From Tricholoma matsutake (Eukaryota > Basidiomycota > Agaricomycetes > Agaricales > Tricholomataceae): a stretch of DNA of 64,000 bases. Location: assembly GCA_026075535.2 (NCBI GenBank), contig AP026544.2, positions 2,728,001 to 2,792,000 of the forward strand, in the 5' to 3' direction. Under the pieces are notes generated by a model that searched no databases, was not told the origin of the DNA, and worked only from the letters and a program-made list of their open reading frames with translations. This document shows, one piece after another, positions 48,201 to 58,982 of the stretch (position 1 is its first letter; the number at the start of each line of letters is the position of its first letter). Both the position numbers and the translations under genes were made by a program.

Positions 48201-50132
48201 GAAGATCAACAGGAATGGCAGCAATTGCCCCGTCGATCAGGCAGGCAGAGGAAAATCCCAAACCGTCCCGGCAATACCTATGGAGAACAGCGACTCCCCT
48301 CTGACATAGAGAGAGACATTGCGCGTGATCGATATTGGAAGAAGTCTGTGGGTCAAGATTCGGATCATAACCGAACACGACCACGACCTCAACAGCAAGA
48401 ACCGGTTGCTGGACCGAGTTCGGCACCCCACGAGAGTGTGCCCGATTCCAATAATCAAGAACATGATCACCCAATGGGGGAACCGGACGAAGCAGGTTAT
48501 ATTAAAAAGATAACCAAGGAAGGTGGAGATGAGCTTATCCGCTGGCTGTTGTCAAAAGCAGTCACACCATCAAGCGGAAAAAGCCTAGTTCCAAACCAAT
48601 TTCGCGATATTGCGCGCCTACCCCGGCAGCAGCAACTTGAGTGGAAACAGGCTTGTCGTGAAGAGTTAGAGGCTCTTCGCAAGCGACAAGTCTATGACAT
48701 CGTCGATCTTCCACATGATCGAAAAACGATCAAAAATAGATGGGTTTTCTCCGTGAAATCGGACGGAAGAAAACGAGCCAGACTCGTGGCCAAAGGCTTT
48801 TCACAAGTCGAAGGCGTTGACTTTGATGAGATTTTCTCACCAGTAGTCCGCTACGAGACCGTACGCCTCATGTTTGCCCTTGCGTCTCTAGAAGGCATGT
48901 ATATGACCGGTCTAGATGTAAAAACCGCATTTTTATATGGCAAACTTGATGAGGAGATCTATATGGATCAACCCGAGGGTTTCAAACTCGAGGGTAAAGA
49001 GCGCAAAGTAATGCGCTTACGCCGAGCATTGTATGGCCTTAAACAGGCTTCACTAGCATGGTGGAGAGAGCTAGAGGCATTTATGCGCACCATTGGGTTC
49101 GTGCGCGCCAGCTCCGATGCCGGCATCTTCATACACAAGGATCCTAAGACAGGCAGCATCGTTATTGCGCTAGTCTATGTTGATGATGGCTTGTTCATGG
49201 GCAAGAACAAGAAACTTGTGGATGAAAAGAAGAATGCTTGCCTGAAGCATTGGGAGTGCCGTAGTACTGAAAAAGTCACGGAATTCTTAGGCATGCGCGT
49301 CACCCAGACCGCTGCAAAAGTCAAACTCGATCAAACAGAATATCTCGCCAAAGTGCTTGAGAGGTTCGAGATGACAAATGCCAAGATTGCCCCCACTCCG
49401 CTCCCGACTGGCTACAAACCGTCGGAGAACACAGCGACGCCAAACGCGGCGCTTAGATCAAAATATCAGTCTGTGATCGGATCTTTATTGTATCTGATGC
49501 TCGGAACGCGACCTGATATCGCTTACGCGGTAATCAAGATGTCGCAATTCTCGGCTAATCCTAGCCAAGAACATCTAGACAAAGCGATGTACATAATGCG
49601 CTATCTGGTGGGAACCCAGAAGTACAGTATGGTCTATGATGGAGAGAAATCCGAGGGGCTACAGGCCTTCACAGATTCTGATTGGGCAGCTGACACAGTC
49701 AAGCGCCGATCTACAACGGGTTACTTTGCTACTCTGGCGAGTGGCATTGTGTGCTGGCAGTCCCGTTTACAAAAAACTGTAGCACTGTCATCCACAGAAG
49801 CCGAATACATGGCTCTCTCCGACACTTGTCGGCAGATAGTGTGGATAGAGTCCTTATTCCAGGAACTTGGATATACACTGAAGCGCGTACCAATCTGCGC
49901 TGATAATCAAGGATCCATCTTTATTGGATCAAATCCAGTTCAGGAAAGAAGGACCAAACATATAGACATTCGCTACCACTACACCCGCGAATGCATAGAA
50001 AATGACAAAGTCACAGTCGTTTTCATTCCTGGAAGTGATAATCCGGCTGACATGTTCACAAAGAACCTTGGCGCCGTCCTATTCAGGAAATTTAGAGACT
50101 CTCTCGGAATTACTTTCGAGATTCAAACTTAG
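45270..50132 (+). CDS. gag-pol: Copia Gag-Pol polyprotein, complete
   Basis: ATG 45270 opens MSSTLEKLVQTFDGSNYILW, the usual copia gag start; about 1620 residues with no break. Order: gag (about 1-215), a basic linker without a CX2CX4HX4C knuckle, protease DSGASKHFTG (near 46670), integrase zinc domain WHRRLGHP..CPGC (47091-47210), integrase core with HSDLKE, VDPGGEF and GRAERA for the D,D,E triad, RT with FLYGKLDEEIYMDQPEGF and YVDD (49176-49187), and RNase H with TDSDWAAD and STEAEYMAL. All catalytic residues I can check are present, so it may be active. A CAMCAKGDC cluster just before the protease is the only Cys group that could replace the knuckle. Confidence 0.95.
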   Translation: MSSTLEKLVQTFDGSNYILWADSMKAWLRSQGLWQITSGAEQKPPPAPPLTATNATLVADANAKLQTWSNKNDQAIGSLVLRLAPSIRQRANTKDTAEEVWVLIRTDYGVDGPSQVFSDFRSAIAIKIPAANPAPEIARMADKFERLTAANVAIPELVQAMILLAAMPREYDSLSATVLNTTATSALTFKHVKDSIVAEASRRTAVGKPAGQPQANKLSAVKRKGGNPKWQPKEGQNSNGDSSRKRGRRGDRKTKEEKPKEKHTHLASNAFTTINGNGTIIPPMPLIQRIERREHTPTRDPRRRPPAQAYTGAASSSRSVYTEYQQARDTLERMQLPRSAKNLRPLEEHLTVREGKRRRIEPETEATIEEVEDDTVSLGSEPPVTDEEVWKAVDEMLVDEPLDTGAYDDRSVLFPATSTKIKIPMNTANFSCEILPLLNVSWNYVDLNICAMCAKGDCKKGADWIMDSGASKHFTGEMKDFASYEPLPRKDSTLVQTATGTTHIVGKGAVFIRHQVVCNGKSETRETRLYPVYYIPDINTRLMSMGVFLQDGSDVRGSSAYISFIEHGNPIMHCVPLRRNDTIYWARTHILSTKKVNVATIYVADYLTWHRRLGHPSKEALGKMPKSTIKFPRNLIIPKDKIICPGCAEGKMTSKSFPESDSRADKSFELIHSDLKELPVQSYHKHKYFIVFLDDKTSHIWVQCLRKKSDAAAAIRQFQAMAKTQYGATIKRWRVDPGGEFKDRELQKQLKDLGIKIEMSAPHVHQQNGRAERAIRTIMEKSQTLRFTACLPQSWWEFCIEHATHLYNRTPIRRLKWLTPFEDLTKVRPDLNNLKVFGCGAYVYLPKEKRPTTLSPRSELMTYLGVEDGIKAYRFMRRNGAIFIGATALFDETMFPCCPGAKTPAKTDLGDFPPEPEDDDHSSGTDGDDPIPPQNPPLPPSSEDDDDLPSEQKAHDDATNAPPPPPPVSTEDFRPRREDQQEWQQLPRRSGRQRKIPNRPGNTYGEQRLPSDIERDIARDRYWKKSVGQDSDHNRTRPRPQQQEPVAGPSSAPHESVPDSNNQEHDHPMGEPDEAGYIKKITKEGGDELIRWLLSKAVTPSSGKSLVPNQFRDIARLPRQQQLEWKQACREELEALRKRQVYDIVDLPHDRKTIKNRWVFSVKSDGRKRARLVAKGFSQVEGVDFDEIFSPVVRYETVRLMFALASLEGMYMTGLDVKTAFLYGKLDEEIYMDQPEGFKLEGKERKVMRLRRALYGLKQASLAWWRELEAFMRTIGFVRASSDAGIFIHKDPKTGSIVIALVYVDDGLFMGKNKKLVDEKKNACLKHWECRSTEKVTEFLGMRVTQTAAKVKLDQTEYLAKVLERFEMTNAKIAPTPLPTGYKPSENTATPNAALRSKYQSVIGSLLYLMLGTRPDIAYAVIKMSQFSANPSQEHLDKAMYIMRYLVGTQKYSMVYDGEKSEGLQAFTDSDWAADTVKRRSTTGYFATLASGIVCWQSRLQKTVALSSTEAEYMALSDTCRQIVWIESLFQELGYTLKRVPICADNQGSIFIGSNPVQERRTKHIDIRYHYTRECIENDKVTVVFIPGSDNPADMFTKNLGAVLFRKFRDSLGITFEIQT

Positions 50133-50164
50133 CTGCTTAGAGCGCTGTACAGTTTGAGGGGGGG

Positions 50165-50470
50165 TGTTGAAATTAATCCCTAATACATGCTGTATACATG
50201 AGGCAAATACATGCAGCATACACATGTATACATGAGGCGATACATGCAGCATACGCATGTTACTGCGCTTACTGTGCATACATGCGGTAAACACATTCCC
50301 GAGTCATGTGACATCCTTAATATTATGTATATAAGGAGAACCTGTACCGTAGTAGGAATACAGTGTTCTTACCTCTGCTAACCCTAGCTGTAAGTCTAAC
50401 TAAACCCCAGGTAGGTTGTAAGGAACGTGTAGTCTCTTCCCCTGTGCAGCGTATATAGTCTGCTCCAACA
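50165..50470 (+). repeat. 3' LTR of the copia element
   Basis: Same sequence as the 5' LTR with no difference found by eye. Confidence 0.95.
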
Positions 50471-50880
50471 GACAGAACCTTACGAAGGGAGACCCGACAA
50501 GAAGAATCAGATGATGATGAGACCAGCAGATTTTTGCAAGACCTTCGAAGAAAGCTCACAGGGAAGCATAGACGTTGTAGTCCAACTGACTCTTCTGACT
50601 CGGATGATGACTCCACCTCAGCAAAGGGAGAGGGAGAATCAAACAAGAAGAAACACTTACACCAATCACAACTTCTGTGGTACACAGTTGAGACAAGTGC
50701 ACAGAACTGTGAAGTTGATGAGAACTGAAAGAAGACTAGAGAAATCCTCCAAATTCTCCAACGAGACATCACCTTTGCAGAGTGAGATGTATGATGCTCA
50801 ACCACTGCTCCTCAAGGATTCCCAGATACTGAGTGGTGACACATCTTCCATGGTGAAGCAGTCAATCTCAATGTTGTCCT

Positions 50881-51057
50881 TATTGAAATAACTTGCAGTG
50901 GGACCACACAGAGCTCAGTCGATAGATTTCTGTGCTTGTATTGGACTTGAAACAAGCATGTAAAGAACTACAAACAAGTAAACAAACATTGTAACTAATC
51001 AGTAAGTTCTGAAGTCACACTGTCATGACTATGTAGTTTGAAGTACTTAGTCCAACA
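50881..51057 (-). repeat. 3' LTR of the small LTR element
   Basis: Plus strand TATTGAAATAAC...AGTCCAACA; partner of 52530-52706. Confidence 0.85.
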
Positions 51058-52529
51058 CTCCCCCTCAAACAAAGAAGTTGTGAAGGATAAAAGAATGTAA
51101 TAAATGGAGTATACTTACTCCCCCTCAATGAATGACTTGGCTCCCCCTTGATCAGAGCAATGTAAGGAGTGTCGAATGAGGAATGAATGATGATGCATGT
51201 GATGTGCTGTGAACATCAGAATATTTCCTGAAAAAAGATTTGTTAATTTACTGTACCGCTGATTCTCATACAATTGGTTCTGTGCATGCATTCCAGTGTT
51301 TTGATGTCGAGTTGCAGTTTATGTAGTCATGCTGGACTTCCTCAATTGTTCCCACTTGGTGCTTTGGTCCCCAGGCTCAGTTTATAGTTGTGATGGACAT
51401 CCCAAGTTTGTGCCTTCCTCCCAATGTTTTGGTGGTGCAGTCAGTCATTCCAATGGATGCATGTTGGCATAGTCGGTGGTTGTCTTGTGTCTCATCCACC
51501 TGGCCTTCACCTGTTTCTTGTGTCGGCAGTTGGCGGTTGCATTGTGTCTCGTCTGCTTATCCTCACTTACTCTTTGCCCTTCCTTCTCCTTCCTAGCCTT
51601 CACTTCTTTTCCTTCTTTCCTTCTACTTCTTTCCCTTCACCTCCTCTCTCAACAATAGCTGGGGTTACTACCCCTTACTCTCCCCCTCGAGCTGGATGTC
51701 ACACACTTAAGTATCTCCCAATTAGACTTTTCTCCCCTTTGTTCCTAGTGTTGACATTCAGATTGAACCCATTATAAAATATATTCGTGTTTAGCATGTC
51801 ATGATTCATCATGTTAGGGATTGAGTGGGTGGGCTCAAAAATTTGTCATTGTGTTCACTAGATTCGTTCTGTCTCTCCCTCGCATTGCTGCTTTATGTAC
51901 CTTTTATGTCCCTATTCTACCCTAGCTGGCCCCATTGGGCTCATTCCATCAGGAGTTCTGGTGGACATTGGTGATGTGGCAGTTTTTGTGGCTTTGCAGG
52001 TGGGTTTGTCAGTCCTTTCATTGACTTCCTACTTCCCTCTTCTTTCCTCCATTAGGCTCTTATCCCTTGGGCTAGCGTTTGATGCACTGCTCTGGGGCTT
52101 TTTGTCCATTTTGGGGTTTCGTGGGTTTTGGTAAGTTTTGTTGATGGCATCGAGTTCCTAGCAGACTCAGGAGATGCAGCTGTGCATTCTCGACAAATTC
52201 ATTTGCTTTGTTGGGGGCTCAGGCCATGTGCAGTTGGGTGCGTTTTTTGTCTGGTAGGGTTTCGGTGTGGTGTGAGGTGGTAGTTATGAGGCAGCTCATT
52301 GTAAGTTGCCTAGAGTGAGACTTTATGTAGTGAATAGAATAGAGGATGGTTGATAATAAAGCTAGATTTGTTGCCAGAGAGTTTCGAGCCTTAGAGAACT
52401 GCCTGTAAGTGCCAGCAGGGCTTTTGGGTTGCCTTAGTGACTGAGTCTCCAGTCTAGAAGTGCAGTCCCAGCACTGAAATAGATCCTCAGTGCAGCTGTG
52501 GTGAACGGGAGCCACCTGTAATGTGCTTG

Positions 52530-52706
52530 TATTGAAATAACTTGTGGTGGGACCACGCAGAGCTCAGTCAATAGATTTCTGTGCTTGTGTTGGACTTGAA
52601 ATGAGCATGTAAAGAACTACAAAAAAGTAAACAAACATTGCAACTAATCGGTAAGCTCCAAAGTCACACTGTCATGACTATGTAGTTTGAAGTACTTAGT
52701 CCAACA
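52530..52706 (-). repeat. 5' LTR of the small LTR element
   Basis: Partner of 50881-51057. At three places one copy has CA where the other has TG. Confidence 0.85.
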
Positions 52707-52732
52707 GTCCTTAGCAATCTCCACCACATTGC

Positions 52733-53826
52733 CCCTACTAAGGAGAATGTTGGCCACATCAGAAGAATGGATATCTCTCTTGGAAGCACAGATCCAGTAC
52801 AAAAGGTCCAAATGAGTGGCAATTGGACAGCTGCCTGGAATGTGACTGTCAAAGTGACTGTGTATGTGTTCCCACACTGAGATGATGAGTTGCGACAATG
52901 GGGAGACTATCTGTCATCTGAGTTTTCAGCCAGGCAAACAAGTGCACACCACAAGCTCATCACCTTTGACAAAGCAGTCAGAACTTGAGTTGCAGGAGGA
53001 CAAGCAATCTTACTCACCAACTGCAATAAATTCACTTATCTCTACTCAGCCTTTCTCCTTTCTGATGGGATCCAGACAGAATCTGCTGGACGATGAGGAG
53101 ATGGCAACCATAGAACCAGGACTGTGTCCACAGACATCTGTCACAGATTCAACAGTGCGAACAGGTGCCAAAGCCCAGCAGGAACTGGCCATTTCCATCA
53201 CACCTGTCTCCAATGCAAACAGCCAGGCCATGGGAAAGAAAACTGCCCTCAGCAAGCATGAGGCAACCTATGGCATGCATCCCAAATACTTTCATTACAA
53301 TGTCTGGGATGCACAGGATGAACGAGAAGACAACATTTGTAGCAAATCACTCCAATGCCTGGCAGACTGGACTGAATGGGCCAAGCCTCCTCCTTTGATA
53401 CCTGCCATTGAATTTGAAAACACTGCAGCCATGCAAACAATCAATGACCTACCTGATCTTTTCAAGATCATCACACCAATCAACATCAATCACTTTGAAG
53501 CTCTGGTAGCTACACATCCAAATCACCCTTTCATCAAGTCAGTCTGCAGAGGTCTGAGGGAGGGATTCTGGCCATGGGCTGATACCCACCACCAGGAGTA
53601 TCCTTCTACAGTTGATGAAGCACTGGATACACTGGAGGATGGTGTGGAAGGGATTGTAGGCCTGTTTGCCAACTTCCCCATCCTTGGGAATTTTGTTGTG
53701 GATGCACCTTCATGCACTGGAACTCTTGGGCTGCCATATACCCTTCCCCTTTTCCTACAATCTTCAGTACTTCCAGTTACTAACTTTGTCTTCATCCATT
53801 ACAGTATATTATTCGACCCTTCTTAG
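52733..53826 (+). pseudogene. Ngaro-like RT protein, N-terminal region
   Basis: Reads through RRMLATSEEWISLLEAQIQ, then DLFKIITPININHFEALVATH, HPNHPFIKSVCRGLREGFWP and WADTHHQEYPSTVDEAL. This is the conserved leader before the reverse transcriptase in Agaricomycete elements of this class. It starts right after the small LTR element, whose removal extends the frame to 50511. The end near 53826 is a stop; 53830-54900 holds no readable domain. Confidence 0.6.
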
Positions 53827-54899
53827 CACGAACAACTTATCTCTTCATATGATGTGTCAATCACGTGTCCCATCATGTTTTGACGCTTCCTCAGCTTATG
53901 CTCTGACAGCTCTGCTGTCAGCAAGATGGAATGGTTCCAGTTATTAATTGTTTTTACATCCAACACTTCCTTTTTCTATTTCTCACTTATCTTGGCAACA
54001 ATCCAGGATTCGAGCCAATTCCCCTTTCACTGGCTTGTCAACTTCTTAGTATGACAGGTCAATCGACTGGATGGTAGGGTTGAGGGACACCATTTGAGTG
54101 TTCTCCGTGCTTGCTGGGGGTACAGGCAATGTGATGTCAATAGAGAACTTCAACAACTGTCCTCTCCCCGAGTCATCCCCAGTTGCTGAAACCCTGAGAT
54201 GAGGACTTGATGACACCACTGCGACATCATCTGCCATGCAAACACCGACCATATCTTGAAGATCAACAACACTTTCCAAATTTGACAACCCTGCTTCTTT
54301 AATAGTTTATCTCTCTGATTGATTGGTCCTGTCAGCACAAGAGAACAAGCACGACATGGTTTTTTTCACTATTGGTACTTGACTTGTATAAAGGTGTCTC
54401 CCCACCTCTTGAATGGGATGAATAACTCTCATTTCACGTATCCCCTTAAGTTTCCCTCCAAGTTCACAAAGGCTACCCAAGTTTACTACACACAAAGGTG
54501 TAGAAGTTAAGCTAAGTATTCAAGTTATAAGTCTTTTGGTCCAATTTCTTTAGTTCCCTTGAAATTCCATTACTACAAGTAATATTTCCAGTGAGGTAGT
54601 ATACTTTGTTACTCATACTAAAGTCCAAATGAGCCACTTTCTCTTCGATGCGTCGGATATCCATTTTCAATGATACTGGCACATAATCTTGTTGATCGAG
54701 TCTTCAATTAATGTTGACCACTCCTCTCACTACACATCTCATGCCATCTTTGGTCTAGTGCATTACTGCATGCCCCTCTCCCTTTCATTGAGCTGTTGGC
54801 TCATTGACTAACTCTTATCCTCTTGTTTTACTGAGTTCGCTTACCATTCCTCTCACATTGTGACCACCTGGTCAACAGAGCACCAATAGTCTTCACACC

Positions 54900-57235
54900 C
54901 TGCCACAATGGACTGGAGGCAGATTTCTTGCATGCACAGTGAGACCATGAACAACTGGCAGGGAGGTTCTCTGGCTCATTCAGCCGAGACCTTTTACCAG
55001 GAATGCATGCATTGCCTGTCCATGCAGTACCCAAACCCGATTCTGACAAGCTGCATATGGTGATTGATCAGAGTGTGGGGCCATATTCTCCAAACTCTAT
55101 GATCAAGCATGAGGACATCCAAGGTTTTCCCCTAGACAACATGACTCACCTGGGAGAGGGGCTCATATGCTAACATCAAACCAGTCATGGATCATCTACA
55201 AATCTGATGTCGCTGATGCATAACAGCTACTCCCCATGCACCCATTATGACAAGTCAAACAGATCGTCACCATTGATGGTGAGCATGACGTAGACCACAA
55301 CAACTGTTTTGGTGGATGTGGGTCACCCAGGATATATATCTCTTTCAACAGATTAGTGATGTGGATAGCATGGGAGGTTGAACTCATAGAGGATCTTTGG
55401 ACTTACATGGACGATTCATTCGGAATTGACAAAGAAGGGAACCTGGTTTGGTATCATAGGTATGGAAAGCACATGCCAATGAGCCAGGTCAAGCTTCTAT
55501 CCCTTTGGGATGAACTTGGGGATCCCTCATCAACCACACAAGTAGCATTTTCAGGTCCAGTTAAGTCCAGTTTTTGAAGTCTAAATGGGGCAACCGCAAC
55601 TGAAACTGGGCCAGGACTGACCCAGATATTCATGGACCGCAACTGGACCACATAGGACCAGTCCATATGGGTCCATGGACTGATAAAAACCAGTCCAAAC
55701 CAACTTTTTGTTGTAAAATTTGTTGTACCAATATATCCCATATGTTTCTCATCAACTATTACCCAGACCATTTAACGGTTACACCAGCAGTTGGATATCA
55801 TAATTTCCTGGTGACTGGTCCAACTTTAAAGAGATTTCATCAAGATTTGACTGAGATATGACCAAAACAAAAGTACATTTTATTACATGTTGTAGTTTGT
55901 AGGTTGTAGTTGTAGTTGTTAGTATGTAGTTGCAGCTTGTAAAGGGTATTAAATTAATCAAAGATACATGGTACAGATGTTGATGTGTGTTATTTTTATG
56001 TCTTGGATGGTGTCCAACTGTACCCAACACTTTTGTAACACAAGGTATAAGCAGTACAATCAAAGTTATTTTAATCACAACAAAATACTCATGCAAAATG
56101 TATTTGGTCATATCTCTCTCAGTTCTCAACCGTTTTTGATGATCCAGGGAGCGAAATTAAAGGCATTATGTGTGGGAGTCGGGGGAAATAGCTTATGTAA
56201 CATATGAACTGGTTGTAACCGGTTAAAACCAGTTTTCATCAGTTTGATGATATTCTTCAAAGCAAAAGACTGGCAACTGGACTGCAAAAGACCGGTCCTA
56301 TAAATAGCCACCTGATGAACCAGACTTTGGTTCAGTTCAGTTCGGTTTTGGTCTTTTTTCAGTTCATAGGACTGGACCTTTAAACACTACACACAAGCAG
56401 CTTTTCAGGTCAACACTCACCATCATTGGAATCTATGTCAACCCAAACAATTTGACCTTTACTCTGCCAAAGCAAGCTCTTGAAGACCTCCTTCAAGAAA
56501 TTGTGGATTTTACTGTTTGGTGCAGGAACAAACATGGTGGGTCCTGGACCCTATGCAAATGGCAACAACTCGCTGGCTGGATCAACTGGAGTTTCAACAT
56601 TTTCCCTTTGCTGAAACCTGCGCTCAACTGCCTCTATCCCAAGATTGCAGGGAAAGCCCAACCATTGCCTAAAGTCTGGGTCAACAATGCTGCTTGCAAA
56701 GACCTCAAGTGGGCGACCCAGCACATGTGTGCCTCACTCGGGATCAATCTTCTCTCCAGTGTATCTTGGGATGTTGAGGATGTGAATGCCACTGTCTTCT
56801 GCAATGCATGCATGGAAGGACTAGCTTTTTACTACCCAGATCATTGCACTGGCTACTACTCCCCCATTCCCAGCAACACTGCTTGAGACATCATTTTTTA
56901 CTTCGAAGCTCTAGCCATTGCCAGCACCTGCAATGATCTCAAGAACACAATGGCGCATCACTCCATGATAGTTATCTACACTGACAGTATGAACACTGTC
57001 AACATTTTCAGCTCGCTCAAGTGCCAGCCTGAGTTCAACCTCCTCCTCTGACACTGCATTGATGTCATGCTAGGAAAAGAGTTCCAGGTCCAGATCTTGC
57101 ATGTCTCAGGAGAATGTAATGCCATAGCTGATGCCATTTCATGGCATGATTTTGGTCATGCACAGCAACTCACGCCTGGACTGCACATTGAAACTTTTCA
57201 ACCCCCTCAACTGTCAATGCTGGGGGCTGTGAAGA
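54900..57235 (+). pseudogene. Ngaro-like reverse transcriptase and RNase H
   Basis: HALPVHAVPKPDSDKLHMVIDQS (in two pieces, about 55003-55070) gives the RT fingers motif; DLWTYMDDSFGID has the catalytic YMDD at 55404-55415. After the insert at 55555-56415 the frame continues as ALEDLLQEIVDFTVW and WQQLAGWINWSFNIFPLLKPAL. RNase H follows with FYFEALAIA, YTDSMNTVNIFSSL and GECNAIADAISWH. Stops and shifts occur at 55170, 55345, 56883, 57049 and 57237, among others. Confidence 0.7.
55555..56415. mobile_element. MITE-like insert rich in ACTGG/CCAGT
   Basis: An imperfect direct repeat of about 22 bases (ACACAAG(T/C)AGC..TTTTCAGGTC) brackets a non-coding stretch inside the RT gene. The ends read GGTCCAGTTAAGTCCAG and, inverted, AGGACTGGACC. 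Many subterminal CCAGT/ACTGG/ACCGG motifs fill both ends, as in hAT-type non-autonomous elements. Exact ends are unsure. Confidence 0.5.
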
Positions 57236-57279
57236 GATGATCACCTCACATGTTCATGCCCAGCAACTGATGCAGGAAC

Positions 57280-58198
57280 TGTGGTCATGAGAGCAGCTCA
57301 TTCATGAATGAGCTATTGCACTGGGTCAAGCATTTGATACCAGCACTTGGAACAACTACAGTTCCACTTTGAACTCCTACCTCACATTCATATGCCTTCA
57401 CAACTTTCCTGTAGAGCCCACTGCAGACACACTCAGTCTCTACACAGTTTGGATGTGTCATCACATCAAGCCTGATTTGGTTGACACCTACCTTTTGGGT
57501 ACTTGAGCTGTATTTCCCACATGTTTGCCAACACAGAAGAGGACAGCTTATCCACCGCACACTGGAGGGATGCAAGCACTTATGGGGGACACCAACCACA
57601 AGGAAATGGGCCCTCACCATTGGAGATCTCAACACCGTATGTGGCTCCTATGGCAACACAGGATCCCACAACAATCTCCTCTTTTGCACACAACTCTGCA
57701 TCGGTTTCTTTGCCCTGATGTGGCTTGGGGAACTGACTTTCCCTGACAACATAGCACTGTGAAACCCTCATAAACTAACCAAGTGCAGCACTGTGCAATT
57801 GCATCCCACTTTTCTCCAATTTTTCTTGCCTGGCCACAAGGCTGACAGATTCTTCGAGGGAAACACCATCATCATTTGTGAGAACCCTTTGCCCTGCAAC
57901 CCCCTGCAACTGTTTTGCCTCTACCTTGCATCCCACAATCATCACTCCCCCCTTTCTTCACTGTTGTGGCTCACCACCAATGGGAAAGTGCCGACACGAG
58001 CTTTTTTCATGCACTGACTGCATAAACTGTTTGACAGGGACATTGCAGGACAATCAATGCAAGCTGGGGGGGACTTCTTTGGCAGAGAATGGAGTTGCAC
58101 CACACATAATCCAAGGGATTGGTTGTTGGGCATCCATGGCATGGCAGGTCTACATACGCAAACACCCTGTGCTGCTACAAGCTATGCTCCATGCATGA
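57280..58198 (+). pseudogene. Ngaro-like tyrosine recombinase
   Basis: LTIGDLNTVCGSYGNTGSHN and CIGFFALMWLGELTFPD, then FFLPGHKADRFFEGN and, in a shifted frame, SLAENGVAPHIIQGIG and WQVYIRKHPVLLQAML. The Tyr nucleophile codon (58151-58153) is kept. The first expected catalytic Arg in the AGQSxRAGG motif is Gln (CAA, 58060-58062), and the residue in the GRW motif is Cys (TGT, 58124-58126). A seven-G run (58066-58072) shifts the frame. Confidence 0.7.
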
Positions 58199-58588
58199 GT
58201 GTCACCACCTCTGACAGCACCACTGCCCCGCTGGGCACACAGCACTGTTCATGCCTGAGCACTGTGTGGTCCACAACACTCCCCACCAGTATTTCTTCTG
58301 CACCCACACACTGGGTTTTTCACTTCTGCGACATTCACAGACTGACTTTCACTTCTCTCTTGTGCTTTGTAAATGGCTTCTCAATGGACATACTATTGAT
58401 GGACAACCCTGCATTACCAGCAGTTTCGCAAACTTTTTTTCTTTCTTTTTGCTTTACTATATGTTTTACAGATGGACACAGCTATGGTTGCACAGACTTA
58501 CTACCAATGGACAACTCTTTGTATCTTACACTCCTCACATCGTCACCTCATCTCCCAGACTATTCACCTTTCCCAATCATATAGGACT

Positions 58589-58693
58589 CTTGACAATACC
58601 AATATTATGTCAGTCATTAAGGCTGACCTTAAGGGTTGCCAAATGGCTCTTTCTCCCTACTCTGTGCCCATGCTGTAAACTCTTGCACATTGG
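58589..58693 (+). repeat. Ngaro-like repeat B1
   Basis: CTTGACAATACCAATATTATG...ACACATTGG-type unit of 105 bp, repeated as B2 at 59012 with few changes. Confidence 0.85.
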
Positions 58694-58695
58694 TT

Positions 58696-58982
58696 GGGTT
58701 TAAAGTCTGTTTACACGAGTCCAATGGCAAAGGTTTCAAATGATGTGAGACAATTGCACTGTGCGCCCTCCGTAATGCCTTACGGATGCAGTCGATGGCA
58801 CTGTGTGCCCACCGTAATGCTTTACAGTTGAGAACAGTTCTTGCAGAACCACTTTTCCATATTACTGTCTTACTCCTATTTACTAGTTAGTACAGTGATG
58901 TTTCTACTGGTAAGACACCCCCTTTTCCTGGGGTTCCTCTTGCTGTCTCACTCTTACCATGCTTGAGTAGTTTTGTTCTTCC
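58696..58982 (+). repeat. Ngaro-like repeat A2
   Basis: Copy of A1, about 45 bases longer because the block GCACTGTG..GCCC.CCGTAATGC(C/T)TTAC is tandemly doubled at 58755-58830. Most CpG of A1 are TG or CA here. Confidence 0.85.

Larger units (their letters stand above)
44713..50470 (+). mobile_element. Intact Ty1/copia retrotransposon
   Basis: Two 306-bp LTRs (44713-45018 and 50165-50470) read identically base by base, flanked by the 5-bp target duplication GACAG (44708-44712 and 50471-50475). One long open frame fills the inside. A PBS follows the 5' LTR and a G-rich PPT precedes the 3' LTR (about 50152-50164). This is a very young insertion into the Ngaro-like gag gene. Confidence 0.97.
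44390..50728 (+). pseudogene. Ngaro-like ORF1 (gag-like), split by copia
   Basis: Left half 44390-44712 includes RRDLVARIDQFVQDFRDKK and KIEALYQILRVAQEADIDEH. The right half resumes at 50476 with TLRRETRQEESDDDETSRF and a charged tail with SDSDDDSTSAKGEGESNKKK. Removing the copia element and one target copy joins the halves in frame. This pattern of helical then charged sequence is what I recall for the first ORF of Agaricomycete Ngaro elements. The stop near 50728 ends it. Confidence 0.6.
50881..52706 (-). mobile_element. Small LTR element without genes (TRIM-like)
   Basis: 177-bp terminal direct repeats (50881-51057 and 52530-52706) flank 1472 bp with no coding capacity. The target duplication is GTCCT (50876-50880 and 52707-52711). 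On the minus strand the polypurine tract GTTTGAGGGGGAG precedes the left repeat, so it is the 3' LTR; the copia-like PPT and TGTTG start suggest a copia parasite. The repeats differ at about 13 sites, nearly all transitions. The flanks join in frame with the Ngaro-like RT region. Confidence 0.85.

Noticed and set aside
50165..51057. Copia 3' LTR and the small element's LTR as one family
   Set aside because: Both have TGTTG starts and CCAACA ends and G-rich PPTs, but bodies and lengths (306 and 177 bp) are unrelated.
51424..52134. Long plus-strand frames as genes
   Set aside because: They lie inside the small LTR element, are hydrophobic low-complexity readings of CT-rich DNA and show no domain or splice pattern.
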